DNA of 64,000 bases from a virus: positions 16,306 to 80,305 of the IMG/VR virus record IMGVR_UViG_3300025030_000076. One strand, given 5' to 3'. Positions 1 to 7,933 of the stretch are shown in pieces. Position 1 is the stretch's first letter. The number at the start of each line of letters is the position of its first letter. A program made the position numbers and the translations under genes. The notes below the pieces were generated by a model, which saw only the letters and a program-made list of their open reading frames with translations, had not been told where the DNA came from and did not search any database.

Positions 1-662
1 TACTTCCGCACGCCTGCCTGCGTAGGCAGGTCAACCAATTCGAAGCCGTGATGGTATCCCAAATTGAGATAATCCCGCAACGTGAAATGATTTAGGTGCT
101 TGGTATTGAAGTCCAATATCGGCATCTTCCACTTTTGAAGCAGGCCCGTCGCGTCTGGTCCGTCCATGATGAGCAAGCCATCAGGCGCGAGCGCATCGTC
201 TATCCGTTCCATCGTCTTAGGCAAATCGTAGACATGCTCGATGACGTGGGAGGCATAGATAAGGTCACATTGCTGGGGCAGGGGATCGCCTGCACCCACG
301 CAGACGGCGTTCGTATATCCCCTGTCCTGCAACATGCCAACGATGATACTTTTGCCATCATCGCCCGCTCCGCCGAAGTCCACGATGACGGCCTCCCGGT
401 TGCGTTCCAGTTCCGCTATCCGTACCGCGTCCATTTTCAGGCGCTCGATATTGGAGGGGTTGTTGACGCCGTAGCCGTAGTATTTGGTGTAGTATTCGTT
501 GAGCATCGCTTGATCAAAATTACCATCTCCGTAAAACATCGAACAGGCGTCACAGGTGTACCAGATAATCTCAGACGGCAGAGGCCAAGAGTCGGGGATG
601 CGGTAGGGCATACGAAATACTTCGGTGCGGGAGAGATGTTCACAGACGGGGCAAGGCCTCAT
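1..662 (-). CDS. C-methyltransferase with N-terminal zinc domain (partial, C-terminus off window)
   Basis: The frame is open from the window edge to an ATG at 662, which overlaps the stop of the upstream radical SAM gene (ATGA). The N-terminus has two Cys-x-x-Cys pairs (residues 5-8 and 38-41) spaced like the zinc-binding domain of sugar C-methyltransferases. It is followed by a SAM-binding segment VIVDFGGAGDDG and a Rossmann methyltransferase core. It is the diverged copy of the complete gene at 53088-54104. Near the left edge an 18-bp palindrome (12-29) adds six residues (LPTQAG) that are absent from the other copy. The family methylates carbon atoms of deoxysugar nucleotides; the substrate here is unknown. 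Confidence 0.75.
   Translation of the reverse strand, partial: MRPCPVCEHLSRTEVFRMPYRIPDSWPLPSEIIWYTCDACSMFYGDGNFDQAMLNEYYTKYYGYGVNNPSNIERLKMDAVRIAELERNREAVIVDFGGAGDDGKSIIVGMLQDRGYTNAVCVGAGDPLPQQCDLIYASHVIEHVYDLPKTMERIDDALAPDGLLIMDGPDATGLLQKWKMPILDFNTKHLNHFTLRDYLNLGYHHGFELVDLPTQAGVRK
12..29. repeat. 18-bp palindromic element inserted in frame, copy 1
   Basis: GCCTGCCTGCGTAGGCAG interrupts the sequence AC-GTC. The homologous empty site is intact in the second copy of the gene near 53465, where the flanking bases join directly. The insertion is a multiple of three and adds LPTQAG to the methyltransferase. It matches the elements at 3181-3198 and 25183-25200. Confidence 0.75.
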
Positions 663-1675
663 ACAACACGCAACCTTTCTGCAAATTCTTCGCGGTATTC
701 GTCAATATTGTCAACGGCTGGCAAAGCTAAAACATAATCACACGTACCACATGCGCGGTTCTCGCTTCGTTTACCCTCAAGGTGCATCAGGCGAAAATCC
801 CGTAAACGTTTCCCGTTCCAAATGTCAATAAGGGATTCTGTGTTTACGTTTCCAAGCTGGTGATAATGGGCAAAGTCATCATTACACACGGATATATCGC
901 CATTGCTGTTTACCGTGAGCATGTACATCGTCAACGGGCAGGCAATCTTGTGCGTTCGCGGCGAGCCATCGAAGCTGTTATCCGTACCCAGCCGCCAGTC
1001 TTTCAAATCAGACGTAGACCAGCCGTGTAAACCTTCTATTGCGATGAAGTCGCAGCGATCACTAAAGTCGTCTATGAATTTCTGCTTGTCGGCGTCGCTA
1101 AATCCAACATCAGCTATCTTCGTGCTAATCTGTACGCCGGTATCCCGGCTCCGCTGGTACAGATCAAGCACGTTGGCACGATACTCCTCATAATCGATCC
1201 GCACGCGGGCGATGTCGTAGAAGCCTTGCGCGTGGACGTGTTGGACTGATACGCCAATCATGTCCAGGCCGCAGGTAACGAGGCGGGCGTTGTAGGAGGG
1301 GGAGAGTTTTGATCCATTAGTTTTCAACCAGATGCGTTCAACTGTATCAGCGTCGCGAAGGTATCGCACCATCTCACAGAAACGGGGATGAAGCAAACTC
1401 TCACCATCTTTGTAAACATTGCACTGCCGGATGCGATTAGGGAACGCCCGCAGATCATCCACGACTTTGACCCATAAACCCCAATCCATCAGCGTGTTCT
1501 TTCTGCCTATCTTGCGGAGTAGGTCAGTGTCACCCGTAGGACAATATCGGCAGCGATATTGGCATAAATTTGTCGGCTCCAAAAAGAGCGTCCAGGGTGT
1601 TGATAATGGCACAACGTCTATAAGACGGTCAGTTCTTTTCCCACGCAAATCCTTAGCCTGGATTATCTTAGCCAT
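659..1675 (-). CDS. Radical SAM enzyme with SPASM-like C-terminus
   Basis: The 338-residue protein has the radical SAM cluster motif C-x3-C-x2-C at residues 38, 42 and 45. A C-terminal segment with several cysteines (CPLTMYMLTV..., then CGTCDY) resembles SPASM auxiliary iron-sulfur domains. I start it at ATG 1675 because the protein then matches its homologue at 54304-55311 from MAK onward, and it overlaps the upstream stop by 8 bp. Its own stop overlaps the methyltransferase start. Radical SAM enzymes perform difficult C-H chemistry. Next to an SDR and a C-methyltransferase, a role in sugar or peptide modification is plausible, but the substrate cannot be read from sequence. Confidence 0.82.
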   Translation of the reverse strand: MAKIIQAKDLRGKRTDRLIDVVPLSTPWTLFLEPTNLCQYRCRYCPTGDTDLLRKIGRKNTLMDWGLWVKVVDDLRAFPNRIRQCNVYKDGESLLHPRFCEMVRYLRDADTVERIWLKTNGSKLSPSYNARLVTCGLDMIGVSVQHVHAQGFYDIARVRIDYEEYRANVLDLYQRSRDTGVQISTKIADVGFSDADKQKFIDDFSDRCDFIAIEGLHGWSTSDLKDWRLGTDNSFDGSPRTHKIACPLTMYMLTVNSNGDISVCNDDFAHYHQLGNVNTESLIDIWNGKRLRDFRLMHLEGKRSENRACGTCDYVLALPAVDNIDEYREEFAERLRVV

Positions 1676-1916
1676 CACTCCCGCTTTCTTCATAGGTGGC
1701 AATGTTGCCATTGATGTTATAACGAGCCTGTAGAACATCACCCCTCTTCAATATTGGCCCCCAATCATCCCACCCAATAATGGGGAGTACGTCGCTCTCG
1801 TCTATCAATAAATTTATGTCTTGTGCGAAAGGCACTATCACATAGGCAACGCCTTCTGAAACATCCACCTTTGCGCCGTCAGCGGGGCCGCCAATAAGTG
1901 AAACCGTTTTAGCCAT
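1668..1916 (-). CDS. Small conserved phage protein (GGPADG family)
   Basis: This 82-residue protein begins MAKTVSLIGGPADGAKV and ends with a tyrosine-containing strand. That layout is seen in many small phage proteins of unknown function. It overlaps both neighbours by 8 bp, which suggests coupled translation. It has no counterpart in the second module copy, where the SDR and radical SAM genes overlap directly, so it is an insertion or loss between the two units. Confidence 0.6.
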   Translation of the reverse strand: MAKTVSLIGGPADGAKVDVSEGVAYVIVPFAQDINLLIDESDVLPIIGWDDWGPILKRGDVLQARYNINGNIATYEESGSDG

Positions 1917-2598
1917 TCTTCGCCAGCCATCCCCCATCAATCACGATGGTTTGACCGTACACAAACTCACTTTGAATTAAGTACATCAGCGCCCCAGCGA
2001 TCTCCTCCGGCCTTCCGAATCTGCCCGCGGGCGTTATGCTTTCCAGCAGTTCCCGCCTCTGCAAATCAATGTACTCCGCCGTCATCTGCGTATCCATGAG
2101 ACCGGGCGCGATTGCATTAACTCTTATCAGCGGTGCAAGCTCTATTGCCATCGCCCGCGTGAGGCCGAGCAGACCATGTTTCGCGGCGACATAGCCGGAT
2201 ATGTTGCGCGCTCCCTGGAAGGCGGACGTGGACAGGATATTGATGATGTGTCCGCCGCCGTGGGTAAGCATGTGCCGGGCGGCCTGCTGGGATAGGTCAA
2301 ATGGGGCGGTGAGAATCAGATCGAGTTGATATTGCCACTCAGACAGCCAGTAAGCCGTCACAGGTGCATGATGTTGATAGCCCGCGTTATTGACGAGAAT
2401 ATCCAGCCCGCCTAGTTCTCTCTCGACCTTATCAACGATGTGTTCCCGATCTTGTTCATTCGATAAGTCCGCTTTGATGAACATGTCACAATCCGCCCTT
2501 GTCCTTGCCACAACCGCGACGGTATGCCCCGCGTCCTTCAGCGCACAGACACACGCCGCGCCGATGCCGCGTGAGCCGCCGGTGACAAGGGCAATCAC
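1909..2598 (-). CDS. Short-chain dehydrogenase/reductase (FabG-like SDR)
   Basis: This is a classical SDR of 229 residues. It has the nucleotide-binding motif TGGSRGIG (6-13), NNAG (70-73), catalytic Ser123, Tyr136 and Lys140 in YxxxK, and the PG segment near residue 165. It shares the operon with a radical SAM enzyme and a C-methyltransferase, so it may reduce a keto group in a sugar precursor. The copy at 55304-55993 is near identical at both ends but strongly diverged at residues 35-110. That pattern suggests recombination or selection in the substrate-facing half. Confidence 0.88.
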   Translation of the reverse strand: MIALVTGGSRGIGAACVCALKDAGHTVAVVARTRADCDMFIKADLSNEQDREHIVDKVERELGGLDILVNNAGYQHHAPVTAYWLSEWQYQLDLILTAPFDLSQQAARHMLTHGGGHIINILSTSAFQGARNISGYVAAKHGLLGLTRAMAIELAPLIRVNAIAPGLMDTQMTAEYIDLQRRELLESITPAGRFGRPEEIAGALMYLIQSEFVYGQTIVIDGGWLAKNG

Positions 2599-2831
2599 TC
2601 GTCCGTGCTTTCTAGCAGTTCCAGCCGCTCGGCGGGTAGTTCGATGTCATAGAAACTTGGAACATATACGCTTACTATTCCTTTACGCCCCGTTCTGAGT
2701 GTTCCACATCTTGAACACCAGTAAACAGAAGCAAAGATTTTATCCATAGTGTTTCCACAGTGACGACATTTGAAAACCAGGTTCATATTCAGGTCAATAT
2801 CATTTCGGGCTATATCATTTCGGGCTATCAT
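2595..2831 (-). CDS. Small zinc-ribbon protein
   Basis: The 78-residue protein has two Cys-x-x-Cys pairs (CRHCG and CSRCG), a zinc ribbon. ATG 2831 is preceded by a good ribosome-binding site (AGAAAGGA). The N-terminus contains a 15-bp tandem duplication giving IARND twice. The last 15 residues are the same as in the positional equivalent at 55990-56178, although the rest of the two proteins is unrelated. The stop overlaps the SDR start. Confidence 0.65.
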   Translation of the reverse strand: MIARNDIARNDIDLNMNLVFKCRHCGNTMDKIFASVYWCSRCGTLRTGRKGIVSVYVPSFYDIELPAERLELLESTDE

Positions 2832-2886
2832 CTTTTTCCTTTCTACTCGATTCAATTATAGTCCGCATGTTCGAATTTTAAAAGTC

Positions 2887-3582
2887 TCAAATCGTAAACT
2901 CGTTTCCATCTTTGTCTGTTATCGAGCAATCGCAGTTATATCCGTTGCAATCCATACCTGCCCCCGGCTTGCGTGGGATGTAATTATTGTCAATGAGCCA
3001 GCTTATTCGATGCCTCTTACCGTCCAGGCTGATGCACGTGGCGCAATGCTTCTCGGTTGCGCCCAAATGCCATGTTACCAACTGGTTTCTTGACCCGCGC
3101 AACACCGCCTCATTATAGAAACCATCAAGACCACTTGCCCATCCATTCGCTCTCCCCAGCGCCTCCGCTGTGGCGTTTACGCCTGCCTGTGCAGACAGGT
3201 CGCCTTTCCGTAGCTCCCGCAGATTCTCAAAGAGTTGATCCACGAAACTAAGCTGCGCGTCCAGTTCCGCCCGCGCCCAAGCAGCCGTCTCCGCGTCAAG
3301 CGGCAATTCCGCACCAGCGTCTGTATAGCCCACGTCCGCCGTCTCGACATATGCCTTCGAGATAGCCGCAGCCATCAACGCCTTGTATATCGTGATGTAG
3401 CCTGAGCCGGTTAGATAATCGTATATCGCATCGTGGATCTCGCCGCTCATCTCGGCGCGGATAGAGGTGTAATCGCCGGATGCTTTCAGCGCCGCGAGTG
3501 TGGCTACGGAGAGGTGCGGGAGGACTTCCGGCACTAGCCGCACAGCCGCACGCAGGGAGGCGAGTAGGATGGTTTTATTCAT
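2887..3582 (-). CDS. Minor head protein (Mu gpF-like)
   Basis: The 231-residue protein has a helical N-terminal part and a C-terminal Cys/His cluster (KHCATC..LDGKRH, then CNGYNCDC) typical of Mu F-type minor head proteins, which sit beside the portal in the assembling head. It is 231 residues in both module copies, but here the 18-bp palindrome at 3181-3198 adds LSAQAG. The C-terminal cysteine pattern differs from the copy at 56234-56929. The start overlaps the upstream gene by 8 bp. Confidence 0.65.
   Translation of the reverse strand: MNKTILLASLRAAVRLVPEVLPHLSVATLAALKASGDYTSIRAEMSGEIHDAIYDYLTGSGYITIYKALMAAAISKAYVETADVGYTDAGAELPLDAETAAWARAELDAQLSFVDQLFENLRELRKGDLSAQAGVNATAEALGRANGWASGLDGFYNEAVLRGSRNQLVTWHLGATEKHCATCISLDGKRHRISWLIDNNYIPRKPGAGMDCNGYNCDCSITDKDGNEFTI
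3181..3198. repeat. 18-bp palindromic element inserted in frame, copy 2
   Basis: GCCTGCCTGTGCAGACAG sits between AC and GTC inside the minor head gene. The other module copy (56530-56533) has the uninterrupted ACGTC. It adds six codons (LSAQAG) in the same reading frame as the other two copies. Confidence 0.8.
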
Positions 3583-3760
3583 CCATCACCTCAAGGACGT
3601 ACCAGGCGAGTAATTCGTCCTCATCGTCTATCTCCGGCGGACGGCGGCGCACAGGCGCGTGCATGAGAAGCCAGCCAGCATTATCCGCCGCTGCTTCCGC
3701 CCCGTTGTAGGGGATTGCCGCGTCGTAGTTGATAGCGTCATCGTAGTCGGTGATCGCCAT
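3575..3760 (-). CDS. Small acidic head-region protein, unknown
   Basis: The 61-residue protein has an acidic C-terminus (PPEIDDEDELLAWY). It is closely conserved at 56922-57107 in the second module. Its start meets the stop of the upstream gene at base 3760, so it is translationally coupled. Conservation in both copies between minor head and fibre genes suggests a virion assembly role. The function is unknown. Confidence 0.6.
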   Translation of the reverse strand: MAITDYDDAINYDAAIPYNGAEAAADNAGWLLMHAPVRRRPPEIDDEDELLAWYVLEVMDE

Positions 3761-3966
3761 TATCCCTCAGGCTTCGGCAGCGGCACGACGCCGGAGGCGA
3801 TGACCAGCCGGTAGTCGCCTGTATCCTGGCTCTGCTTCCAGCGCGGCTCAAATGCGATGTTGAAGCCGGTACGCTGACAGAGTTCGCGATATTCTTTCGC
3901 GAACTCCTCAGCCGTGTACTTGTGCGGCGTCACCGCCGGGGCGGGGGTGGTGTTTCCTTTTGCCAT
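3760..3966 (-). CDS. Small conserved head-region protein, unknown
   Basis: The 68-residue protein has a Pro/Ala/Thr-rich start (TTPAPAVTP) and a compact C-terminal half (GDYRLVIASGVVP). The homologue at 57107-57307 keeps the same layout and the same overlap with its downstream neighbour. No domain is recognised. Confidence 0.6.
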   Translation of the reverse strand: MAKGNTTPAPAVTPHKYTAEEFAKEYRELCQRTGFNIAFEPRWKQSQDTGDYRLVIASGVVPLPKPEG

Positions 3967-3977
3967 TATCTACCTTT

Positions 3978-4286
3978 CTACAAACTAAAACTGGAGCGCA
4001 TCCGGTCAATGTTTGCGCGTGTATTTGCGTCTGCTGCGATTGCGCTGCCATTCATCAGATTGTTGTATTTCGCGGCGGTCGTGAAAAATGCGAGTGCCTC
4101 CGCCACTGTGAACCCTGCTTCTGCGGGAATGTCAGCAGAAACAATTGGGTCTGCTCCACCTGCGTTCCAGCCCTGATTGACCAGGACCGACCCCGCATCT
4201 TTGATTGCCGCGTCAAGGATCGCCATCATGTTCGCGATGTTCTGTGCCCGCTGAAGAAACGTATATTTTTGTGCTGAATCTGCCAT
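3978..4286 (-). CDS. Helical small virion-region protein, unknown
   Basis: The 102-residue protein is rich in alanine and predicted helix. It sits directly after the fibre-like gene. The gene in the same place of the second module (57304-57627) is not similar in sequence, so this slot is exchanged together with the neighbouring fibre. An accessory of the fibre, such as an assembly factor, is one possibility, but nothing in the sequence proves it. Confidence 0.55.
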   Translation of the reverse strand: MADSAQKYTFLQRAQNIANMMAILDAAIKDAGSVLVNQGWNAGGADPIVSADIPAEAGFTVAEALAFFTTAAKYNNLMNGSAIAADANTRANIDRMRSSFSL

Positions 4287-4297
4287 GTCAAAACTCC

Positions 4298-5947
4298 TTA
4301 TGCAAATAGATTTACGCCCGTTGCAGAACCGAGTCTTGCTTCCAATTCCGCTACTCGTGTTTGCAAGTTGGCGATAACTGATAGAACCGTGTTGCCCTCA
4401 TCCTGGGTAACGAACCCATAAGGCGCAACATTGGTCAAGTTCTGGATTGCGTAATCCGGCGTCGGGGCTGTGAACGTGATGGTCGTCAGTTGTGTAGTGA
4501 GTGCCGCACCGCGCACAACCGTGGTCCCGCCGTAAAATGCCAGCCGCGCCGCCGTCCCGCTGGCTTCTATCTCCATCCCCAAGCGCGCCGCCGTGTCGTA
4601 GGCTGAGAGAGACAGTTTGGCTTTGCGTGTGGCGTTGGTTGCATCAATCCATGAGGTTGAGATAATTCCTTGAGGCTGGGAAGTGTTGTTGGTGGCTGTC
4701 TCTGCATACCATGACAGCCCAACACCAAACCCTGCCGAACCACCTGTTGATGCCGTTGAAACAATTGCCTGTATTCGTTCAACTTCTAGTACCGCGTTTG
4801 TCGTTGTGGTCGAATCGATAATATGCAATTTTGCAGAAGCAGAAGTACTACCAATCCCAACGCTCCCGGCAATTATCATACCGCTTGCTGGAGCAGCAGC
4901 AGATCGATAAGATGCATCCGAACCTATGGATACCCCTCCACCAATATATAACTGCGAACCTGGCTGAGTTGCAGAAATGCTTGAGTCGCCAATAACAACT
5001 TTTGAGCCGCCAGTTTTGCCAAGATTCAAAGCTCCATACGCTAAGTTGTCGCCCCTCACAACGTCCCATAATGGCGCTCCAGTTGAGATTACTAATCTGT
5101 TAAAATATCCAGTGGACAATCCCAAATAATCAACATCTCCAAACCATAACTGCTTATTAGCTAGGGCGTTATATCCCAATGCCACAACACAACCAGTCCC
5201 GGTGTCCACACCCCCAATAGACATACCTGTGAAAATAAATCCGTCCGTCGTTGCTTTTTGTGTGAGCGTAAGACTGGTTGTTGGTACGCCATTGATACCA
5301 ACTCTTGCGTTTGTAGTGTCCACAATAAAGACATTATCTTTTACCCCATCCTGCTCCGCTAGCAAGGCCAAAGTAGAATTAACATTTATTTTTTGAATGG
5401 CGGTAAACACATTCGCCGTCGCCAGCAGCGCCGCCGTCCCTGTCGCCGGAACAGTCAGCGTGAAGCCTCCCAGCGCAACCGTTCCCCCGCCTGTGATGGT
5501 TGTATTCGATGCGTTGGTTATCGTGCCTGTGTTCGCGACACCAGTCCCGCCGTTGGCTGCCGAGAGGGGCAGGGTAAGCGCGGCCTGTCCGCCAATCGTA
5601 GCCAGAACCGCCGTCCCGTTTGCATCGTCCAAGATCGTGCGTGCGAAGGCAGACAGCCCCGTTTCTGCCCACGTATCCAGCGCCGTTGTATAAAGCATCT
5701 TGTCGGCGGCTGTGCCGAGCAGGGCGATGCTGGTCAGGGTTGCGTCAAGCGGCTGTCTGTTGGCGACCTTGTAATCCAACGACGCCGTGACCGCCGAGCT
5801 ATCTACCCCGACCTTCGCTTCAAGCGCCTCCACCGCGTCGTTGATGCTGGCGTGCTGGGTCGAGTGTAGGACGGCGGGCGTAGAGAGATTGTCCGCCGGG
5901 GTCGGGTTGGTAAAGTCATCGAGTGTTGTTGGGAATGTGGTCGGCAT
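4298..5947 (-). CDS. Fibre- or spike-like virion protein
   Basis: The 549-residue protein has a conserved N-terminal 60 residues, which the product of 57629-59422 shares almost unchanged. A long Gly/Ala/Thr/Val-rich beta-type body follows, and then a C-terminal coiled coil (LQTRVAELEARL). A conserved anchor with a variable body is typical of receptor-binding or decoration fibres. It lies immediately downstream of the portal with stop-start contact at 5947/5948. No chaperone or enzymatic domain was seen. Confidence 0.6.
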   Translation of the reverse strand: MPTTFPTTLDDFTNPTPADNLSTPAVLHSTQHASINDAVEALEAKVGVDSSAVTASLDYKVANRQPLDATLTSIALLGTAADKMLYTTALDTWAETGLSAFARTILDDANGTAVLATIGGQAALTLPLSAANGGTGVANTGTITNASNTTITGGGTVALGGFTLTVPATGTAALLATANVFTAIQKINVNSTLALLAEQDGVKDNVFIVDTTNARVGINGVPTTSLTLTQKATTDGFIFTGMSIGGVDTGTGCVVALGYNALANKQLWFGDVDYLGLSTGYFNRLVISTGAPLWDVVRGDNLAYGALNLGKTGGSKVVIGDSSISATQPGSQLYIGGGVSIGSDASYRSAAAPASGMIIAGSVGIGSTSASAKLHIIDSTTTTNAVLEVERIQAIVSTASTGGSAGFGVGLSWYAETATNNTSQPQGIISTSWIDATNATRKAKLSLSAYDTAARLGMEIEASGTAARLAFYGGTTVVRGAALTTQLTTITFTAPTPDYAIQNLTNVAPYGFVTQDEGNTVLSVIANLQTRVAELEARLGSATGVNLFA

Positions 5948-7924
5948 TTACTTACTCTCTATCTCTGTGATCTTGCCGTCCGCACCGCGCTTGATGGTCG
6001 CCTTTCGCGGCTTCCGCTCCTCTTTCTGGATAACAACATCGGACGGCTGGACCGTGATATTATTCTCTACCGGAGTTGGCTGGACCGTGTTAGTCACACT
6101 TACTGCCACCTCCGACGGATGGATGACGGGCGCAAATGCTACCTCCGACGGATGGATGATTGGCGCGAATGTCACGTTCGGCGGGGGTAGGGGATTCGCA
6201 ACCGCCTGCTTCATTGCCGCCAGATTTTCCGTCATTGCCTTGACCGCTGCAATCGTTTCTTTGCTGGTCATATCCACGTTAGCAGGATTTGTAATGTTGA
6301 TAATCATTTCATCTCTCCCATGTGCGACTGTCGGCTCCACATTCGCGGCGACAATCGCCCGCTCGATGGTCAGCGCCAGCGCCTTGATCGCTTCGGTATT
6401 ATCGGGTACAGGCTGATACACCGGCGCGGGCGTGGTCGTCTCGCCGATTACAAATGCCGCCGCAATATCTCCCTCATTCTTTGCGTCCGCCAGTCTGAGG
6501 CGGATCGGAGCGGCAATGGTCTCGCGCAAGTGTTTGCACTCCCAATCCACCGCCGTGCCTTTGCCTTTCGCGTGCCACTGCCGCGCCCGGTCGTACCATA
6601 ACGCCAAATCCTTGATTTCATCGGCGGTAAGGTCAAAAGACTTCTTCGGCTCCTGCTCCTCTTCCGACTCCGCCACGACCGGCTCGCCTTGCTCCGCGAC
6701 CGGCGGCTTCGTCTGCTCCGCCACGTTTTGCCGCGCTTCCTCTTTCGCCGAGATAAGTTTCTCCAATTGCTCCTGTTGTGCCTTGTCAAGATCGTAGCCG
6801 AGTATTGACATCCCCAACTGCGCCACCTCCGGGTTATCTGCAATGGAAGATACAAGAGAGCCGAGCGACTCTGCCCGTTTACTTTCATCCTCCTGGAATA
6901 TCTCAAGCGCCTCCAGGTTGAAGCGCATCTTGTAGCCGTAGGGCTTGAATAACTGGTCGGTGAATGTTTCCTCAATTGTCTGCTTGATGCCGACAAAGCG
7001 GGAGGCGGTGTACCACTGTTTACGCAGCGCGTCGAATTCGCTGGCGAAGGCGTTGTCGGACATGAACAGGGCGGTCGGGATGCCGAAACTATCCGAGACA
7101 GATTCCTTTGCGTCCCGGCGCAGTTCGATATATGATTGCTTGAGTTCATCCATCCCAGCGCCGACGCGGATAAGAGATAGCGCATCCGCGTTGACGATCT
7201 TTGCCAGCACGTTGAAGCCACCGCGCAACAAGCGGTCGAAGAAGCCCTCCGCCTTTTCCCGCTCCCCCTGGTTCACCATCCCTTTCGCGCCGAGCAGGGT
7301 TATCGGAACGAAACCACGCTCGCCATACATCCGCATGGTGTTTTTCATGTTCCAGATGACCTGCGCGTCCAACGTTGCATTGCCGAGCGGGTGATTTTCG
7401 GCGGGACCAATCTCCACATCGCTATCTGGCAGCCAGAAATAAATGATCTTGTTCGGATATACCTTCTCCGCCTTGCCCCGTTGCGCCGTACGCTCGAACC
7501 ACTGCAAGCCGTTTATGTCGATATAGGGCTGGATCGTTCCCGGCGCACAGTATTGCAAGTTAACGATCATTTTGGTGGTGCGCCATGGAATGAGATACGC
7601 CGCGCCGCCGCATAGTGATGAGGCGATCAGGTAGATGATCTTCTGCGGGTTCGGCAGCCCGCCCAGGTTGTTTTTCCAGTTCGCCGACGTATCGAAAATA
7701 TCGTCGTTCTTATCGAGTATGTCGAACGGCAGGGACGAGATCGCCACGGCGGTCATATCTACCGCGTGTGCCAGGTCAGGGACAAACTTTTTTAGCGACG
7801 TGACGTTACCCGTCTGCCCAGTCCTGGACGCCTCAAGGAACCCCTCAATGCCTCCCCAGGGAGAAAAATCAAATCCAGATTTATAGGGGTTTGGACTTGC
7901 AAAAATGAATGGTGAATTCGTCAT
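5948..7924 (-). CDS. Portal protein (HK97 type)
   Basis: The 658-residue portal is recognised from its place after terL and its core layout, including the conserved segment SVSDSFGIPTALFMSDNAFASEF. The portal ring is the DNA entry and exit channel of the head. The C-terminal third is an unusual low-complexity tail with a duplicated unit FAPxIHPSEVA and a Lys/Arg-rich end. The copy at 59422-61920 is nearly identical over the first 340 residues but carries about 180 extra residues forming a 2H phosphoesterase domain. This copy has a short Glu-rich linker there instead. Confidence 0.88.
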   Translation of the reverse strand: MTNSPFIFASPNPYKSGFDFSPWGGIEGFLEASRTGQTGNVTSLKKFVPDLAHAVDMTAVAISSLPFDILDKNDDIFDTSANWKNNLGGLPNPQKIIYLIASSLCGGAAYLIPWRTTKMIVNLQYCAPGTIQPYIDINGLQWFERTAQRGKAEKVYPNKIIYFWLPDSDVEIGPAENHPLGNATLDAQVIWNMKNTMRMYGERGFVPITLLGAKGMVNQGEREKAEGFFDRLLRGGFNVLAKIVNADALSLIRVGAGMDELKQSYIELRRDAKESVSDSFGIPTALFMSDNAFASEFDALRKQWYTASRFVGIKQTIEETFTDQLFKPYGYKMRFNLEALEIFQEDESKRAESLGSLVSSIADNPEVAQLGMSILGYDLDKAQQEQLEKLISAKEEARQNVAEQTKPPVAEQGEPVVAESEEEQEPKKSFDLTADEIKDLALWYDRARQWHAKGKGTAVDWECKHLRETIAAPIRLRLADAKNEGDIAAAFVIGETTTPAPVYQPVPDNTEAIKALALTIERAIVAANVEPTVAHGRDEMIINITNPANVDMTSKETIAAVKAMTENLAAMKQAVANPLPPPNVTFAPIIHPSEVAFAPVIHPSEVAVSVTNTVQPTPVENNITVQPSDVVIQKEERKPRKATIKRGADGKITEIESK

Positions 7925-7933
7925 TTGTCCTCT

